Source: Brachionus plicatilis (Eukaryota > Rotifera > Eurotatoria > Ploima > Brachionidae). From it: a stretch of DNA of 64,000 nucleotides. The notes below the pieces were generated by a model that did no database searches, was not told the DNA's origin, and was given only the letters and a program-made list of their open reading frames with translations. Each line of letters starts with the position of its first letter. Positions within the stretch are counted from its first letter, which is position 1. A program made the translations under genes and the position numbers. Below, piece by piece: positions 36,123 through 49,026 of the stretch. The stretch is from contig QEOQ01000460.1 in NCBI GenBank assembly GCA_010279815.1, forward strand, positions 490,123-554,122, given 5' to 3'.

Positions 36123-39100
36123 TTTCTTCTAGAAAAAGCTGAAAAACACAAAAATTGTCAAAGCGGTAAAAGTCTTGCTCAACAGTTAATCTATCCAAGC
36201 ATATTATTATTAATTATATCATTATAAATTGAGACTATAGATAATTCTATTAGGCTAAGGGTCTCTATTTGTTTTAGAAATAAAAATATCTTTATCATTA
36301 ATCTTAAAGTTCAAATTATTAATTTAAAAATCCGACATTTTATCCATAAAGAGCATTTTGATTTTTGGGCCTAATTTGTCGACTTGTAGCCGATTATGTC
36401 ACCAAAAAAAACAGAAAATTTTCTCATTATTTTTTAATATTAAAATAACAAAAAATACTCTTAATTTGAATTACTTGAAAAAAAAATTTGATTAATATTG
36501 GCCAATTAGTCCATGCTACCAAAAACACAAGTCAATGTTTTGTTTGTTCTTAGCTCAAACGTAAAACAAATGTATCCAGGCGACTGAATTCGATCAGTTA
36601 ATTTGACCAGCAAAATTGTTTTCAAACTAAAATTTTTGAAATTGATTCTTTTACTTTAACTAAATTGCTGATAAGCAGTTTGCCATTATCGCTAATGTAT
36701 CGCTGTAAATTTACATAAACTATTTTTTGGGTAACTGAACAAAAATTTTTGAAATACTTCGCTTATCTTGCTAAAAAAAAAACTAAAAAAAAAAACTAAT
36801 TTAGATTAAAACAAATAGAAAATTTTTAAAAGAAAAATTTTTCAAGTATTTTAGTATCCAACAAAAAAAAAATTAATTATTTTTGCCAAATAAATATTTA
36901 ATATCTACGTTTCTGATAGTTACACAATCATGCTGGACTTGACAGGTTGCCCAACTATTGCCTAAACAAAACAAAACTAAACTGAATTTGAAAAATTAAA
37001 TATCTCATTAAATTTCGATAATATTTTATGCTAAATTAAAATAGATTTTGTTTCAGCGGAACTCACGAACAGAATATTGAAAGAGCAGGACTAGAGTGCT
37101 ATATTGTATCGGGACTTGAAAAAAAATCAATATTTAGAACCATTTATTATTAAAATCAGCTTTGATAATAGGCTAATGGTCATTAGCAAGCTAATGGCAC
37201 TACAAAAATTTAATCGGCTTGTGCAAGAAAATGCCTGATGAACAAAATTGTAAAACTTGCAAAAAAATATTTTCTATTGTAATTTTAGATCTAAATCTAG
37301 TCGACAAAATTATTCGAAATCTAGTACAAAATTATTGATTTTTTTCTTCCAAGTTGCTTCAATATTTATTGTTAGTCTTAAGAGCTATAGTCCCGATAAA
37401 AAATAATTTTATCTTACAAAAGCCTTTTGATTCGGAACCCTAGTTTTAAGGAAGTTTATTTCAAAATATTTGTTTATTTGAATTTGATGTTTACTCCCGA
37501 AATGCACAAAGCCGTCATCATTTATCCGCTCACAAGTCAATTTAATCCATTTCGAGCATAACTTGAGCACTAAATGCGTCTTTTTAAATTACTTTCAAAA
37601 TTAATTGATCATAGCTCACATAAAATTGTTTTAATTGTTTTATAGTAAATGATAAAAAAATTTGAAATATTTTTTAATTATATTAGTTTTATTCAAAAAA
37701 AAAATACAAATAAAAGAATTGTTTCTAATTTTTTTCCTATTCCACTTGTTGTGTAAATTGCTTAAAATCCAAAGAAAAATTTATGGAAAAAGAATGTTGT
37801 TTTTTGAAATTTTTGTTCCGTGCTTCATTAAGATTCTTTACTGTCCAAGATAAGAATTGATAAATGGTAAGGCTCTAGAATTTTTTTTTAGTCAACCAAA
37901 CTTTTTTGTTTTCAATTTTACTTGCTTCATTAATAATTAATTTCTTTTTGAATTACATAATAGAATATAATTTATCCCATTATATAGAATTTATTAACAA
38001 AACACTTATTAAAAATCTGATCCTCATTTTCACTTATTAAAGATATACACTTCTCTAGCTTGATATCTAAGTGGCAATTTTTTTTTATTTAAACCATTTT
38101 TTAAAGACTTTAAAATAAATTCGCCCAGTCTGTAATATTTACAATTTTTTTACGCCAAAAAAACGATATTATAATTCTTATTTCTTCAGACCAAAATTAG
38201 AGTTGGGACATTTACCGCTGATCATTATTTCAAAAATTAAAGTAATTGTTTGAATTTTTTTTTATTTTTGAAAAAAATTTAAAATTATAGTTAATGATTA
38301 AAATAAATTGTGAAGATTGTATTTAAAAAAAATTTAATACTAGTTAAATTAATTATTGAAATATTTATTAAAAGTTTCGGATTAATTTTGATAATACTTG
38401 TAAAAATTATGACCACCGAAATTGTCCCAAGATTTCAATAAGTCTAAGTTTGCTCTGAAAACATAAAAGCAGAAAAGAATGCTTAATCACATAATACCTA
38501 ACTAGCAAAAAAATAAAACTGTCTATTTATAAGCTTGGCAAAATCATTCTTAAGTTTTTTAAATAAAAAAAAGAAGCTTCAAAAAAATCCTAATGAAATT
38601 TTTCAAATTTTATAAATTTGCTGAATTTAAATCGATTGTTTTTACACTATTGCTCACTAGAAAAGTATTGAGAATTTCAAAAAATATGAAAAAACCTTCA
38701 TTTAATTCAACAAAATAGAATTAGCTCGTTTGACAAACACAGATTAAATTTTAAATGAATTAAAGTTTTAAATTTGAAAAAAAATAAATAAAAAGCTATT
38801 TATTGCTTTACTTTACATTAAATTTTCAACTATGTAATTAAACACTGGTATTCAGATTTAAAGCTTATTGCTGATTTTTGTCTAAAGCTCCAGACTCTTT
38901 TGTTCTAAATTGCCAATAATTTGGAATACTTTGTTAAATTCTTGAATAGAAATATAAATGGTGTTAGAAATAAAGAGGCAGTCATGAATTAGTGTTCCTT
39001 TTGATTCTTATTTTGATTCAGGTAGTTTTCAAATTAAAGCTATAGCATATGATCAGCATTTTTTAAATATAGATTGTTGAAAACATACGAAAAAGTCTTT

Positions 39101-41264
39101 AGCTATACTTGATAATGAGTGATGAGTCTTATGCTTAAAACATATAGCATTCCTCACAAATTGTAATATCAAATGTTAAATAAGCTTAATTTTTTTAAAC
39201 TATTTATTAAAGGTAATATTTTTTAGGCCTTGATTATCAAGCACCTATTCACTCATTAATCAAAAATGGTATTTTTCCATCAAATTCGAAATGATTTAAA
39301 TCATTAACAGTTGTAATTTAGTCTATAATTTGAAATGTTTATGATAAGTCTGACGGCGTTTCAACAAACTAGCCAAATTAGAACTGTTTTGATTTTTTTT
39401 CAAGTAAGATTTTTTTCCCTCAAAACTATTCGGATGACTAGACTTGACTTATATTATCAATATTTGTGAGAGATTGTTTTATTTCAAATTGAAATTTGCA
39501 ATATGAATTTAATCGATTTGAAATTATGCAGCCTTCATTGAGCATTTTTTTCTTCTCATTTTTAAACTACAATTTATTTTCTTTTTTCTAAGAGTAACAG
39601 ATTAACCATGATAACATCCAACAAGCGGAAATTTTAGCCTCTAAGTTAATCTAAGCGTTGTTGATAAAATTTATTAGTTTGTTTTTCTGTCTAATAGTTT
39701 TATCAATATCATTCCTTACACTCCAAAGAGCCTAATAGCTGAATACTGAACAAATATTTTTTTAGGTCGGATCAATCTAGACAAATTTTTAATAAAATAA
39801 TCTTTGCTTATCAAAAAAATCTCCAAAAGGATTCAATTCCCATTCAATATTATATAAAAAAATTCACTCTCAAATTGGTGATTTGGGCTGATTGGTCTCA
39901 AGGTATTTCTAATCAACCTATCTTTTAGGTCATTGCCCGTAGGACCAAAATTAACAAATCAATAATAATTCTTAACTTTGTTTTGTGGGTTTTTATCTAA
40001 AAAAATTGGAGATTTAATAAATTTTTTGAAAATTTGGTTATGTTTTCCCAGAAAATACTGACCAGACCTTAATTGAACACTCTAGATTTTCCATATCACC
40101 TGATAACTATTTAAATATTTAAAAATTATCAAAATTCTCTTTAGCATGTATAAACTAAATTTGAGTGATTATAATAGACAATTTTTGCTAAGTTGAAAAA
40201 AAAGTTTTATGTCCATGGAAGGCTTTAAATTGACATCTAAAGTAAGGTCAAGAGCTTGATTAGTAGTTAAGTTGTCCATAATGGTCTACAAGTTATAAAT
40301 CATTTGTAGAAGTGTTTGAAATATTTGGCCTGGGTAAATATTTTTTTCTAAATTGAAAAAAAAAATAATGAGTATTGTTTGTCTTAAATATTGCCCATAG
40401 TCCTTAAACCATATACTAATTAATCTGTTTATAAACAGGAAAAATTAAAAATGAAAAAAATTTTCTTAATTATGGACTTTGTTTTTAAGCTAAAATTATC
40501 CAACTGTCTGATCGATTGAAAATATTTTCTTTTTGTTTGTGAATTGGTTTTGTTTTGCGTTTGAAAAAAAAAATTAATTTTTGTCACTGTGTCAATTTAA
40601 AACTGCCACAGGATACATTGGAATGGTTTGAGCATCAATCAAAGCAAAATTATTTTAAATTAAATTTTGAATTTTTTTTACTTGTCCTTTACTATTTGAT
40701 AAACATAACAACTAGAAAATTTTTGTATTTCAAATTATTTTTATTTTTCTGATTTATTCAAAGCTAATGATCTAAACTCTTTCTCTAGCTATTTTTTCTG
40801 TTGGAGCAATTTAAAAATTGATAAAATTTACAATAATTAATTTGGAGGAAATTTGTTTGTATAGCGAAAAAATGAATCTGAGTTTATTTTGTAACAATAA
40901 TTTTATTAAGTTTTTATCTATGTTTTTTTAAGAATTTTTTTGTTTGTTTAATTAAAAATATATAGGAATAAAGCTATTAAATCATTAAAAAACAATAATT
41001 TTTTTTATATTTATGCTTAATTTTTAAATAAGTAAATTAGTGAGATTAAAATTTAAATATTTCATTGAGTTTTAGATTTTAATACTAAAAAAATTTGATT
41101 AAAATTTGATTTATTTTTATTTTTTAAAATCATTTGCAAAATATTTTTTAGGATTTATTGAACCTGTTAATCTTAAACTAATTCAGCATCAATAAATGTG
41201 CGATTTATTTTCCCAGAATTTGTAGAGGCTGAATTTTAATTTAACAATTTTTTTTTGATTTTCT
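36123..41264. other. AT-rich DNA without recognised genes
   Basis: Five kilobases of A/T-rich sequence. I looked for conserved protein words on both strands and saw none beyond short chance frames (37662-37853, 40555-40752), which are poly-Phe/Leu/Lys. Confidence 0.5.
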
Positions 41265-41585
41265 GAAATTCAGTACAAATTGATAAAAAGAACAGAATGT
41301 AAAAAAATTGAATAATTTTTTTTCTAAAGGTTTAAACTTAATTCTGCAAATGCAACATAGTGCAACATTCAAAGTTGCATCAAATATCAAGGTCTGTTAA
41401 ATTTGCATAGTTTAGCAGAAATTAAATTTTAATATAATTGAGCGTAGTGCATTATGCAGAGATTTTGCACAACTTTGAATGTTGCATCATTCTGCATTCA
41501 TAGAATTAATTTTAAACTTTTAGAAAAAAAGTTATTTAATTTTTTTACACTTTGTTATGTTCTTTTGTACTGAGCTTCACAAAAC
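41265..41585. mobile_element. foldback element 1
   Basis: A near-complete palindrome. The left arm (from about 41268) runs CAGTACAAATTGATAAAAAG, then GTAAAAAAATTGAATAA, TTTTTTTCTAAAGGTTTAAA and AACATTCAAAGTTGCA. The right arm ends at about 41574 and, read on the other strand, gives CAGTACAAAAGAACA, GTAAAAAAATTAAATAAC, TTTTTTCTAAAAGTTTAAAA and AACATTCAAAGTTGTGCA. Arms are about 100-110 bases and the unpaired centre about 60. There is no coding sequence. A transcript would form a long hairpin. Confidence 0.65.
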
Positions 41586-41700
41586 CTTTTTATTCACCTT
41601 AAACAACTATAACTTTATTTAAAGCATCTTCAGAAAAGATTTTATTATCATTTTGCAAATTAGTCCTGCTTCAATCGTCACAAATATTCATAATATTCAA

Positions 41701-42057
41701 GTGGTATTGTGAAATTCAAATACAAATTGAGCAAAAATTCTTCATTTTTTGATAAATTAAATTTAAATTTTATAAAAGATATTAAAAACAATACTGCAAC
41801 ATACTTTGTTGCACCTTCTTACCAAAAAAAAATTTCTGATGTAAGCAAATACAGAAAATATAGCATCAAAAAGATTTAAATTGATTAATGATTTGATTAA
41901 CTAGAAAATAAAAAATTTTATTTTAGGAATAAAAGGTGCAAAAAAGTATGTTGCACTTTTTGGTTGGATTTTATTAAATATTTTTTATTAACTTTAATCT
42001 TAATTAATCAAAAAATGACGAATTTTTGTTCAATTTGTATTTAAAATTCACAACACC
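41701..42057. mobile_element. foldback element 2
   Basis: A second long palindrome about 120 bases after the first. The left arm has TGTGAAATTCAAATACAAAT, AAAAATTCTTCATTTTTTGA and GCAACATACTTTGTTGCACC. The right arm on the other strand has TGTGAATTTTAAATACAAAT, AAAAATTCGTCATTTTTTGA and GCAACATACTTTTTTGCACC. Arms are about 125 bases and the centre about 110. The arm sequence differs from element 1 but shares the GCAACAT-type inner motif. Confidence 0.65.
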
Positions 42058-45000
42058 CATATTTGTTTTATTTTTAAAAAATAATGATTTAAAAAATAAA
42101 AAAATTATAATTTGATTTTTAAATTTAAAATTGAATGAAATACAACTTAAATGACTTAAATGAGCATATTCCTTAAAATTAATTAACCGAACTCATTTTT
42201 TTTCAAAATGACATTGCTATATAAATTTTTTCTAATCTCATCAACAGCTTTGAAATATCCTAAAAAATGAAAAAAGGATAAAAAAAACTCCATATCAATC
42301 TATCTTCTACTGTCCCATTAAAAGAAGAAGCATGATCAGCATCTAGAAACCGTAAATCCACATCTGATTTCGAAAAGATGCATTATTAGTACAAATTAAA
42401 CATTTTCAAAAAATACTACACGCAGAAAGATTTAACATTTTGATTGAATTAAGAAAATACTATGATACAGTATTCTATCCAAAATTTAGCTTAATGAGAC
42501 ACATTGATAAAATATCCCTAATCTACAATTTTCTTAATTTTTCAAATTTATTTGCTGGTTATCCCTAAAATGCGGAAAATCAGAACGGAAAATTGTTCCG
42601 AATTTTGATATACTAAAATACTGAAGCGGAAAGTAAAAAACAAAAATGCAGAATTGGAAAGATATGATTTTAAAATTTTGTTTATTAAAAAATTTTAGAA
42701 ATTTTTTCAATGAGTATCAATTAATGCCAAATCAGTATTTGTCAAAGTTATGAGGCCAAAAAAAGAAATCTTATGACTCTTACTAAATTAAAAGTAAAAG
42801 CTAAAGGCAATACTAAATCGTCTAGAAAATATAGAGAAAATTTTGAAACTGATATTGAAGTAATGAAATAATATTAATGGCTTGGTAATTCAAACAGCTT
42901 CTTTAAGACAACAAAGCAAAATGCAAATAGACTTGGTAGAATTTTTGATTTGACCTCAGCGTGTTGATAAGATTTTAAATACTAATCAATTGATTAATAA
43001 AACTGGGTTTAAGGTGATTTCAAATATTAAAGATGTTTATTTAAAAAACTATGCGAACAAAATGACAAATAACTTCTTATTTTGTAATGAGTTATTATGT
43101 TTAAAATATATTTTATCTATGCTAAATTTAATATTTTTAATATTTTTGACTGTTAGGCTGTAAGGAAGCCCTGGCTCTCGTATCTTGTATTAACTTTTTC
43201 TAATAAAAATTTAGAAGATAGACTTAACATTTTGATCGAATTCAAAAAAAATTAATGTTTGTTTGTTGCTACCCAAATAATTTGACAAGTTCTATGATAG
43301 TTTAGAGTAAAAATAAAGGTTTTCGGAGAGTAAAACATAGGCTAGTAAAAAAAATACCAAAATCAGTAAATTTTTTGTTGGATAAAAATTGGAAAATTGT
43401 AATCGGTTGGATGATTCGATTTCTTTAGTCAAAAACTGTTAAAAAAAAACTGGACTAATTTATTTTTTCTCACGGCAAGAACAAACATAAAACTCTGTAA
43501 ATACTATCTTTCATAGTGAGATCGGAGTTTTTACTCTACAGGATAAAACAATCATCTTTATTTTTCAGTATTTAGATATTTTTTTTATTGATTTTTTGAA
43601 TGAAAAAACTTAAAATGTTTTAGCCATTTTAAGGAAGAAAATGATCCTAAAAATCAATTTACTCAAATTAAAAATCAACTGACTAATTTTAACGCACAAA
43701 TTCTTTGCGAACCTCTAAAATAAAAAATTTTCATCTAATAAATTTAAAAATATGCTATTTTTAAAATTAACGATTTTAAACTTAAAAAGCACATTTAATA
43801 ATTTAAATTACCATCTTATTAATAAAAAGAAAAGCGAATTAATTTAAAAAATCTCTAAATTTTAAATAAAAACCTCTAACTCTTGATGTTTTCTTCAAAT
43901 TTCACATATTATTAGAATTTTCTTATAGCTTTTATACAGTAATTGACAGCTAATTAACTAGTTAATTACTGTAAATATCATCAATAAATACTATTTTTAG
44001 CTACAACTTATTTCCTTAAATTAATAAAAAATAAGTTATTTTCTATTATCTATTATTAAATTGTAATTGAAATTCAAACACTTAAATGAAACAAATGCAT
44101 CAAATGAACCTCCAAAAGGTATTGAATCTGATGGTGAAATAGAATTTGATGCTATCTCTCAGTCGTCAAAAAGAATACGAGTAGACGAAACAAAGGAGTA
44201 CTGTCCAGTATGCAACTCAGAAATGCGAAAAAAACGTTATTTGTACTGTCCAAACAAGTGCAAAAATTTTTTTTTTTCTTTTTTAATTAGCTTATTTTTC
44301 AATTAATAGCTCTTTTTTAATAAAATATCTGATAATTTACTAAAATAGATACTTTTTTTATTAGACTAGAGTATTTTTAATAAAATAGATGAAAAAATAA
44401 AATTTAGCTTTTGTTTAATAATTTAGAGGAAAATTTTTATTTATTAGAGGTATATTTTAATATTTTAGAGATATGCAAAGAACATATGCCTAATTTTAAT
44501 AGTAAAGAGTGAAAGTAATAGTTAAAAAAGATAAATAATAGCAAAGAAAATACACAACTAAATCCTTTCCATGATCTTCTTTTCCAAACTTAATAAAAAT
44601 TTAAAATTTCAGACCACCAGCAATATTTCGCTTTATCTAAACTTTGTGGCTTTCATACCAAACCAGTGCTTGTGGCAAATATGATATTTTGTTTAGAACT
44701 TTTTTTATAATGATTTTTCTATTAACATATAAAAACTAAGTATTTAACTAAGTTTAGAAAAAATCAAAGGTTTTTCAACAAAAGGCTTTTGAAAAATAAA
44801 AATTTGGAGCTTAATTCTTAATTTATTAAGTTGTAAATAAGTGTAGAAGATTATCTATTAGTTATTTGATTAAGATATTAACATTTAATAAAATTTATTT
44901 TAATTTTACTTACCGACGCAAAAAATTTTATTTCTAACGTTTTAATTTGAATTATGTCATTTTTCTATGAGACAACAAAAGTAAGTATTTGCAGAAGCTG

Positions 45001-45680
45001 AATTTTGGTGATGATTGAATTTTTCAGTTCATACAATTTACAGTATTAATTTTAAACTTTCAGAAAAAAGTTATCAAATATTCATTTTTATTCTAAAATT
45101 CACAATTCCATTAACAAATTTCTTTTACAACTTAGTCTACACTGTAGTTTAAAAAAATTGACACTTTGAAAGTGTCAATTTTTTTATGATTAAACTTTTA
45201 ATCAAACCAGTTATTTCATATGTGAAATAGTTATTTTATATTTTATTCTTAAGTATTAAATAAAAAACAATTTTCAAAATTCATTATATTTAAGTTGTTT
45301 AAAGCCTAAAAATGCTAACATGCACACAACACTAATATTTTGAAATGGTTTTCTTGTCTAAAAATATAGATCAAATCAATAAAATTATTTTTTTAAATTC
45401 AAAAAGATCCATCATTTTTTACATTCCAAAAGAAACTCTGCAAACTTAATTGCAATTTAAATTTTAAATATTAAAGCATAATACATTTTTCAGAGTTTTT
45501 TTTTTATGATTAGCACGCTTTTACTATAAAATCAACCCTAACAATTTTTTCTTCCACCTTTCTGCATTAAACAAAATTTTTTTTTGAGACTTTTAAAATA
45601 ATATTTACAATATTTTTACTCAATAAAAATACAACAGAATAGTATTTTTTTGTATTTTTTCTACTAAATTTTTCAAAATA
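42058..45680. other. AT-rich DNA with repeat debris and orphan frames
   Basis: No gene established. At 44067-44306 (+) a frame encodes words including EYCPVCNSEMRKKRYLYCPN with Cys-x2-Cys and Cys-x3-Cys pairs like a zinc ribbon, but there is no ATG and it runs into a T tract; it may be a relic exon. Around 42740-43100 (+) there are broken coding-like phrases. A TTAACATTTTGATYGAATT word occurs twice (near 42430 and 43220). Around 45030-45075 there is a segment like one arm of foldback element 1. Confidence 0.4.
45151..45185. repeat. perfect 17-base hairpin
   Basis: AAAAAAATTGACACTTT (45151-45167), one G, then AAAGTGTCAATTTTTTT (45169-45185): a perfect inverted repeat with a one-base centre. 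Just downstream ATTTCATATGTGAAAT is another small palindrome. Confidence 0.6.
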
Positions 45681-46340
45681 TATATAGTAGTAGTAGTAGT
45701 AATTTAAACTGTGTGCCATGGGTATCCTTAGATCCCATGCAGAGCAACGTTTTCAAACGTTGCTCTATTACAGTTAAAGCGCTGATCGAGTTTATTCTTG
45801 AACGAGTTTACAGATTCTGCGTTGGCTACTTTGTCGGGTAAACAGTTCCAATGTTGAACTATCCTGTTTGTGTAAAAGTTAGAGCGCGCTCTGCAGTTTC
45901 TAATAATTTCTCGTCTATATCTGCGCCTGTGATTTGCTCTGGGCTCAACGCTTAATGGTGAAATGTGCCAATCAATTACTTCGAGTCTCTTTTCTTGTTT
46001 AAATTTTGTAATGAGATCGCCGCGGATACGCCTATCGCTAAGAAGAGTGAGTCCAAGTATTTCTCGTCTTTTTTCGTAGATCAGGTGACAAAGGTTATCG
46101 GCAGCTTTAGTGGCTCTACGTTGTACTTTTTCGAGCGTGTTAATGTCCGCTTTTAGATAGGGACTCCATAAAGGGACTGCAAACTCTAGTTGTGGTCTAA
46201 TGTACGTTGTGTACAAGTTTTTCCACAGTTTAGAATCTCGGGAAATAAAAGTGTTCTTAAGAATTGCCAACATACGATTACCTTTGGCTGCTGCATAATC
46301 GACTTGAGGTTTCCATCTTAAGTCGGCCGAGATGTTTTAA
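45681..46340 (-). mobile_element. 5'-truncated CR1/Jockey-type LINE with (TAC)n tail
   Basis: The best-preserved retroelement in the window. The minus-strand frame (stop at 45728, open past 46273 to about 46337) reads ADLRWKPQVDYAAAKGNRML, LYTTYIRPQLEFAVPLWSPY, LEKVQRRATKAADNL, ILGLTLLSDRRIRGDLI and HWNCLPDKVANAESVNSFKN, the intact C-terminal end of a CR1-like reverse transcriptase. About 25 bases after the stop the element ends in tandem TAC (TAGTAGTAGTAGTAGTAG on the plus strand, 45687-45702), the kind of short tandem tail found at 3' ends of some non-LTR elements. There are no stops in over 200 codons, so insertion may be fairly recent. The 5' end is lost at about 46340. Confidence 0.8.
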
Positions 46341-47894
46341 GTATTAATTGATAAAACGACATTATTTATTCTTTTAAATAAATAAATAGGAGATGTTTTT
46401 TAATATATTAAATTTAGATAGCTATGGAATATAAGGCTTTTTATTTATTAATTTTACTTAAAATAATAAAGATTACTGTTACGACTTCACAAGTTTAAAA
46501 TTATAAATAAATCCAATATAAAATTTATTTGTTATGAACTATCCTAATTCAAAAGATGTTTCATTAGTTAAAAATCATTGAATTTTTAACTTAACAATTT
46601 CAAAGCAGATAAAATTAGTATTACTATGTGACACATACAAGGATACAATTAAATTTATTATTCAGTTAATAAAAAATTTTAATGGATTATAATTATTTTG
46701 TTTTTGAAGGATTATTATATTCAAATTTGAATTGAATACAGTATTTTTTTAGGTATAAAATTAAAACTTATAAGCAGTCTCAGAATTAGTTCTTAGAAGA
46801 ACAGTCAATATTTGCGGTTTTAAAAAAACCACTGTACTTTATTTTTTTTTACTAAAAATTGGTAGTTTAGAAAAACTTTTAAATAAATATTAAAAATTTT
46901 TAGATGCATCATGGAATTATATTTTATTGAGTTTGATTCATTAAAAAGTAAATCAAATTTTCTAATAATTGTAATAGAATTTAATTTTTTTCGTCGAAAT
47001 TGAAATATTTTTCGTTCAAAATAATTTATTTAGCAAATAAAATTTTAAAATTTCTCAATTTAATTAGGATTACAATTCAACTGCTCTTTCTTTGTTTTGC
47101 TAACTATAATTTAATAAAAAATAAAATTAAGATACTTTTTGAATCAATCGAATTATGATGTGATTAAATTGAATCGATCTAATTTAGACAATCTAGAAAC
47201 AAAGCTCACAGGAAGCATTGACAGTTATATTATTTTGAATTAAAAGAATAAAATTTATTCAAATTCAAAAAGCATTTTTTTAATTAAAACCAGGTATATT
47301 TATATTTAAGCTGTCATTTTCATTAGTGTTTAATTGATTTTTTTGAATCTAAATCAGAATTTTAATGAATTATTTTTGATCTATTTTTTTTTAAACTTCA
47401 GTCACATGTTTTCACCTCGTGAAATAATTTTTGATGATGAAAAAATTGCTTACTGGTGCATCAAGTAAGTGCGTGTTCCTCGGAAAATTCTGGTTATGGT
47501 TTATCATGAAAAATTAACTAAATGATAGATCTTATGTAAAAGATAAAAATAATTATTCATTTTTAAATTAGTTTTTTTTTAAATAATAAAACTTATTATA
47601 AATATTCAAGGTCTCTTTTTTTTAATTTTACTAGATCATAATTTTAATTAAAACAAGGTTTCATCTCGTGTTCACTGATTTTCCAGAATCAAGCTTATTT
47701 GGAAGTCTTCTTTTCTGAGTTTGAAGACCAAACTGCACAGTTAGGATAGTTAATGAAAGTCAGTTTTACAATATTATTATTTAATTCAAAAAAACACCAC
47801 TTGGGTGATGAAAGTAAAAAAATCAAGTTAGAAAAAAAAATAAAAAATTTGAAAAGTTAAATAGGAAAAAGTTAATTTCATTTTCTTTTCTTTT

Positions 47895-48230
47895 NNNNNN
47901 NNNNNNNNNNNNNNNNNNNNNNNNNNNNNNNNNNNNNNNNNNNNNNNNNNNNNNNNNNNNNNNNNNNNNNNNNNNNNNNNNNNNNNNNNNNNNNNNNNNN
48001 NNNNNNNNNNNNNNNNNNNNNNNNNNNNNNNNNNNNNNNNNNNNNNNNNNNNNNNNNNNNNNNNNNNNNNNNNNNNNNNNNNNNNNNNNNNNNNNNNNNN
48101 NNNNNNNNNNNNNNNNNNNNNNNNNNNNNNNNNNNNNNNNNNNNNNNNNNNNNNNNNNNNNNNNNNNNNNNNNNNNNNNNNNNNNNNNNNNNNNNNNNNN
48201 NNNNNNNNNNNNNNNNNNNNNNNNNNNNNN
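47895..48230. other. assembly gap (336 N)
   Basis: Unresolved bases. The sequence on the right begins inside a dispersed repeat copy, which may be why the assembly broke here. Confidence 0.99.
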
Positions 48231-48325
48231 TTTTATTTTTTATTAAAAAAGATATTTTGGGTGGATACCCTGGGCAGTTCCGAAAGACGATAGCCTTCTT
48301 TCCAGCCCCATGTTAGGAAAGTGTT
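48231..48325 (+). repeat. dispersed repeat, copy 2 (CCCTGGGCAGTTCCGAA)
   Basis: TTTTGGGTGGATACCCTGGG followed by CAGTTCCGAAAGACGATAG resembles the copy at 33920-34010, including the A/T tract before it. It directly abuts the N gap. Confidence 0.45.
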
Positions 48326-48997
48326 CACGAAATTTTTACATATTGAAAAGTTGAAAAAATAAAAATTGAGTTTTTACTTTAAATTATAAACTGAAATTGT
48401 CAATTGACCAAAAGAGAAAAAATAAAAAAGTTTAAGTTATTCGATTTTATCAAAAATAGTTAGAAAACGGTTAGTTGTTGTGCTTCTTGGACTTTTCAAT
48501 ATTCGGAGAAGGCTTTGGTAAGTAATATGTCTTGATATTGGAGAATGACCAATCTTATAATATCACAGGATTTATATATAAATGTATACTAGAAATACTA
48601 AAAATGTTTTTAATAATAAGAAACTGAACTTATCTGCATCACGATTACCAAAAGAAAATAACTTGGACATTTAAAATTAACAAAGCGGTCAGAATTTCTA
48701 GAGTCCCATTATTTTGGATAACCCGGGGAAGAAAATTTGAAAAAGATATGAAACTAACATGATGTAGATTGTCGAGCAGAAATAACCATTGAAAAAAATA
48801 TGATTTTTTTTATTTATGTTTTTTTAATTTATTTAATTTACATTTAAGGTAATTTAATATAATTGAAAATTATTACTTTAAAAAATTGAAAGATACAACA
48901 AATTAGAAGATAAATAACAAATGTGAACAATTAATTATTTACTTTCTTATTTTTTCATAGTATTTAATTTTAATTTTACTTTTTATTTTTTAAATTT

Positions 48998-49026
48998 AAA
49001 GGAGCTCGGCATAGATATACAAATAA
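48998..49026 (+). repeat. dispersed repeat end (AAGGAGCT-CGG-AGAT-ACAAATAA), copy 1
   Basis: AAGGAGCTCGGCATAGATAT then ACAAATAAT. A close relative is at 55813-55846 (AAGGAGCTGTAGCTCGGTAC then AGATAAACAAATAAAT), with a short insertion. Both follow T-rich tracts and have the same orientation. Confidence 0.4.

Noticed and set aside
42740..43100. Broken coding-like phrases (KLKVKAKGNTKSSRKYRENF and others)
   Set aside because: Several stops, no family recognised; too weak to list as a gene or element.
42425..43255. Direct repeat TTAACATTTTGATYGAATT suggesting LTRs
   Set aside because: Similarity covers only about 35 bases and does not extend, and no retroviral-type gene lies between.
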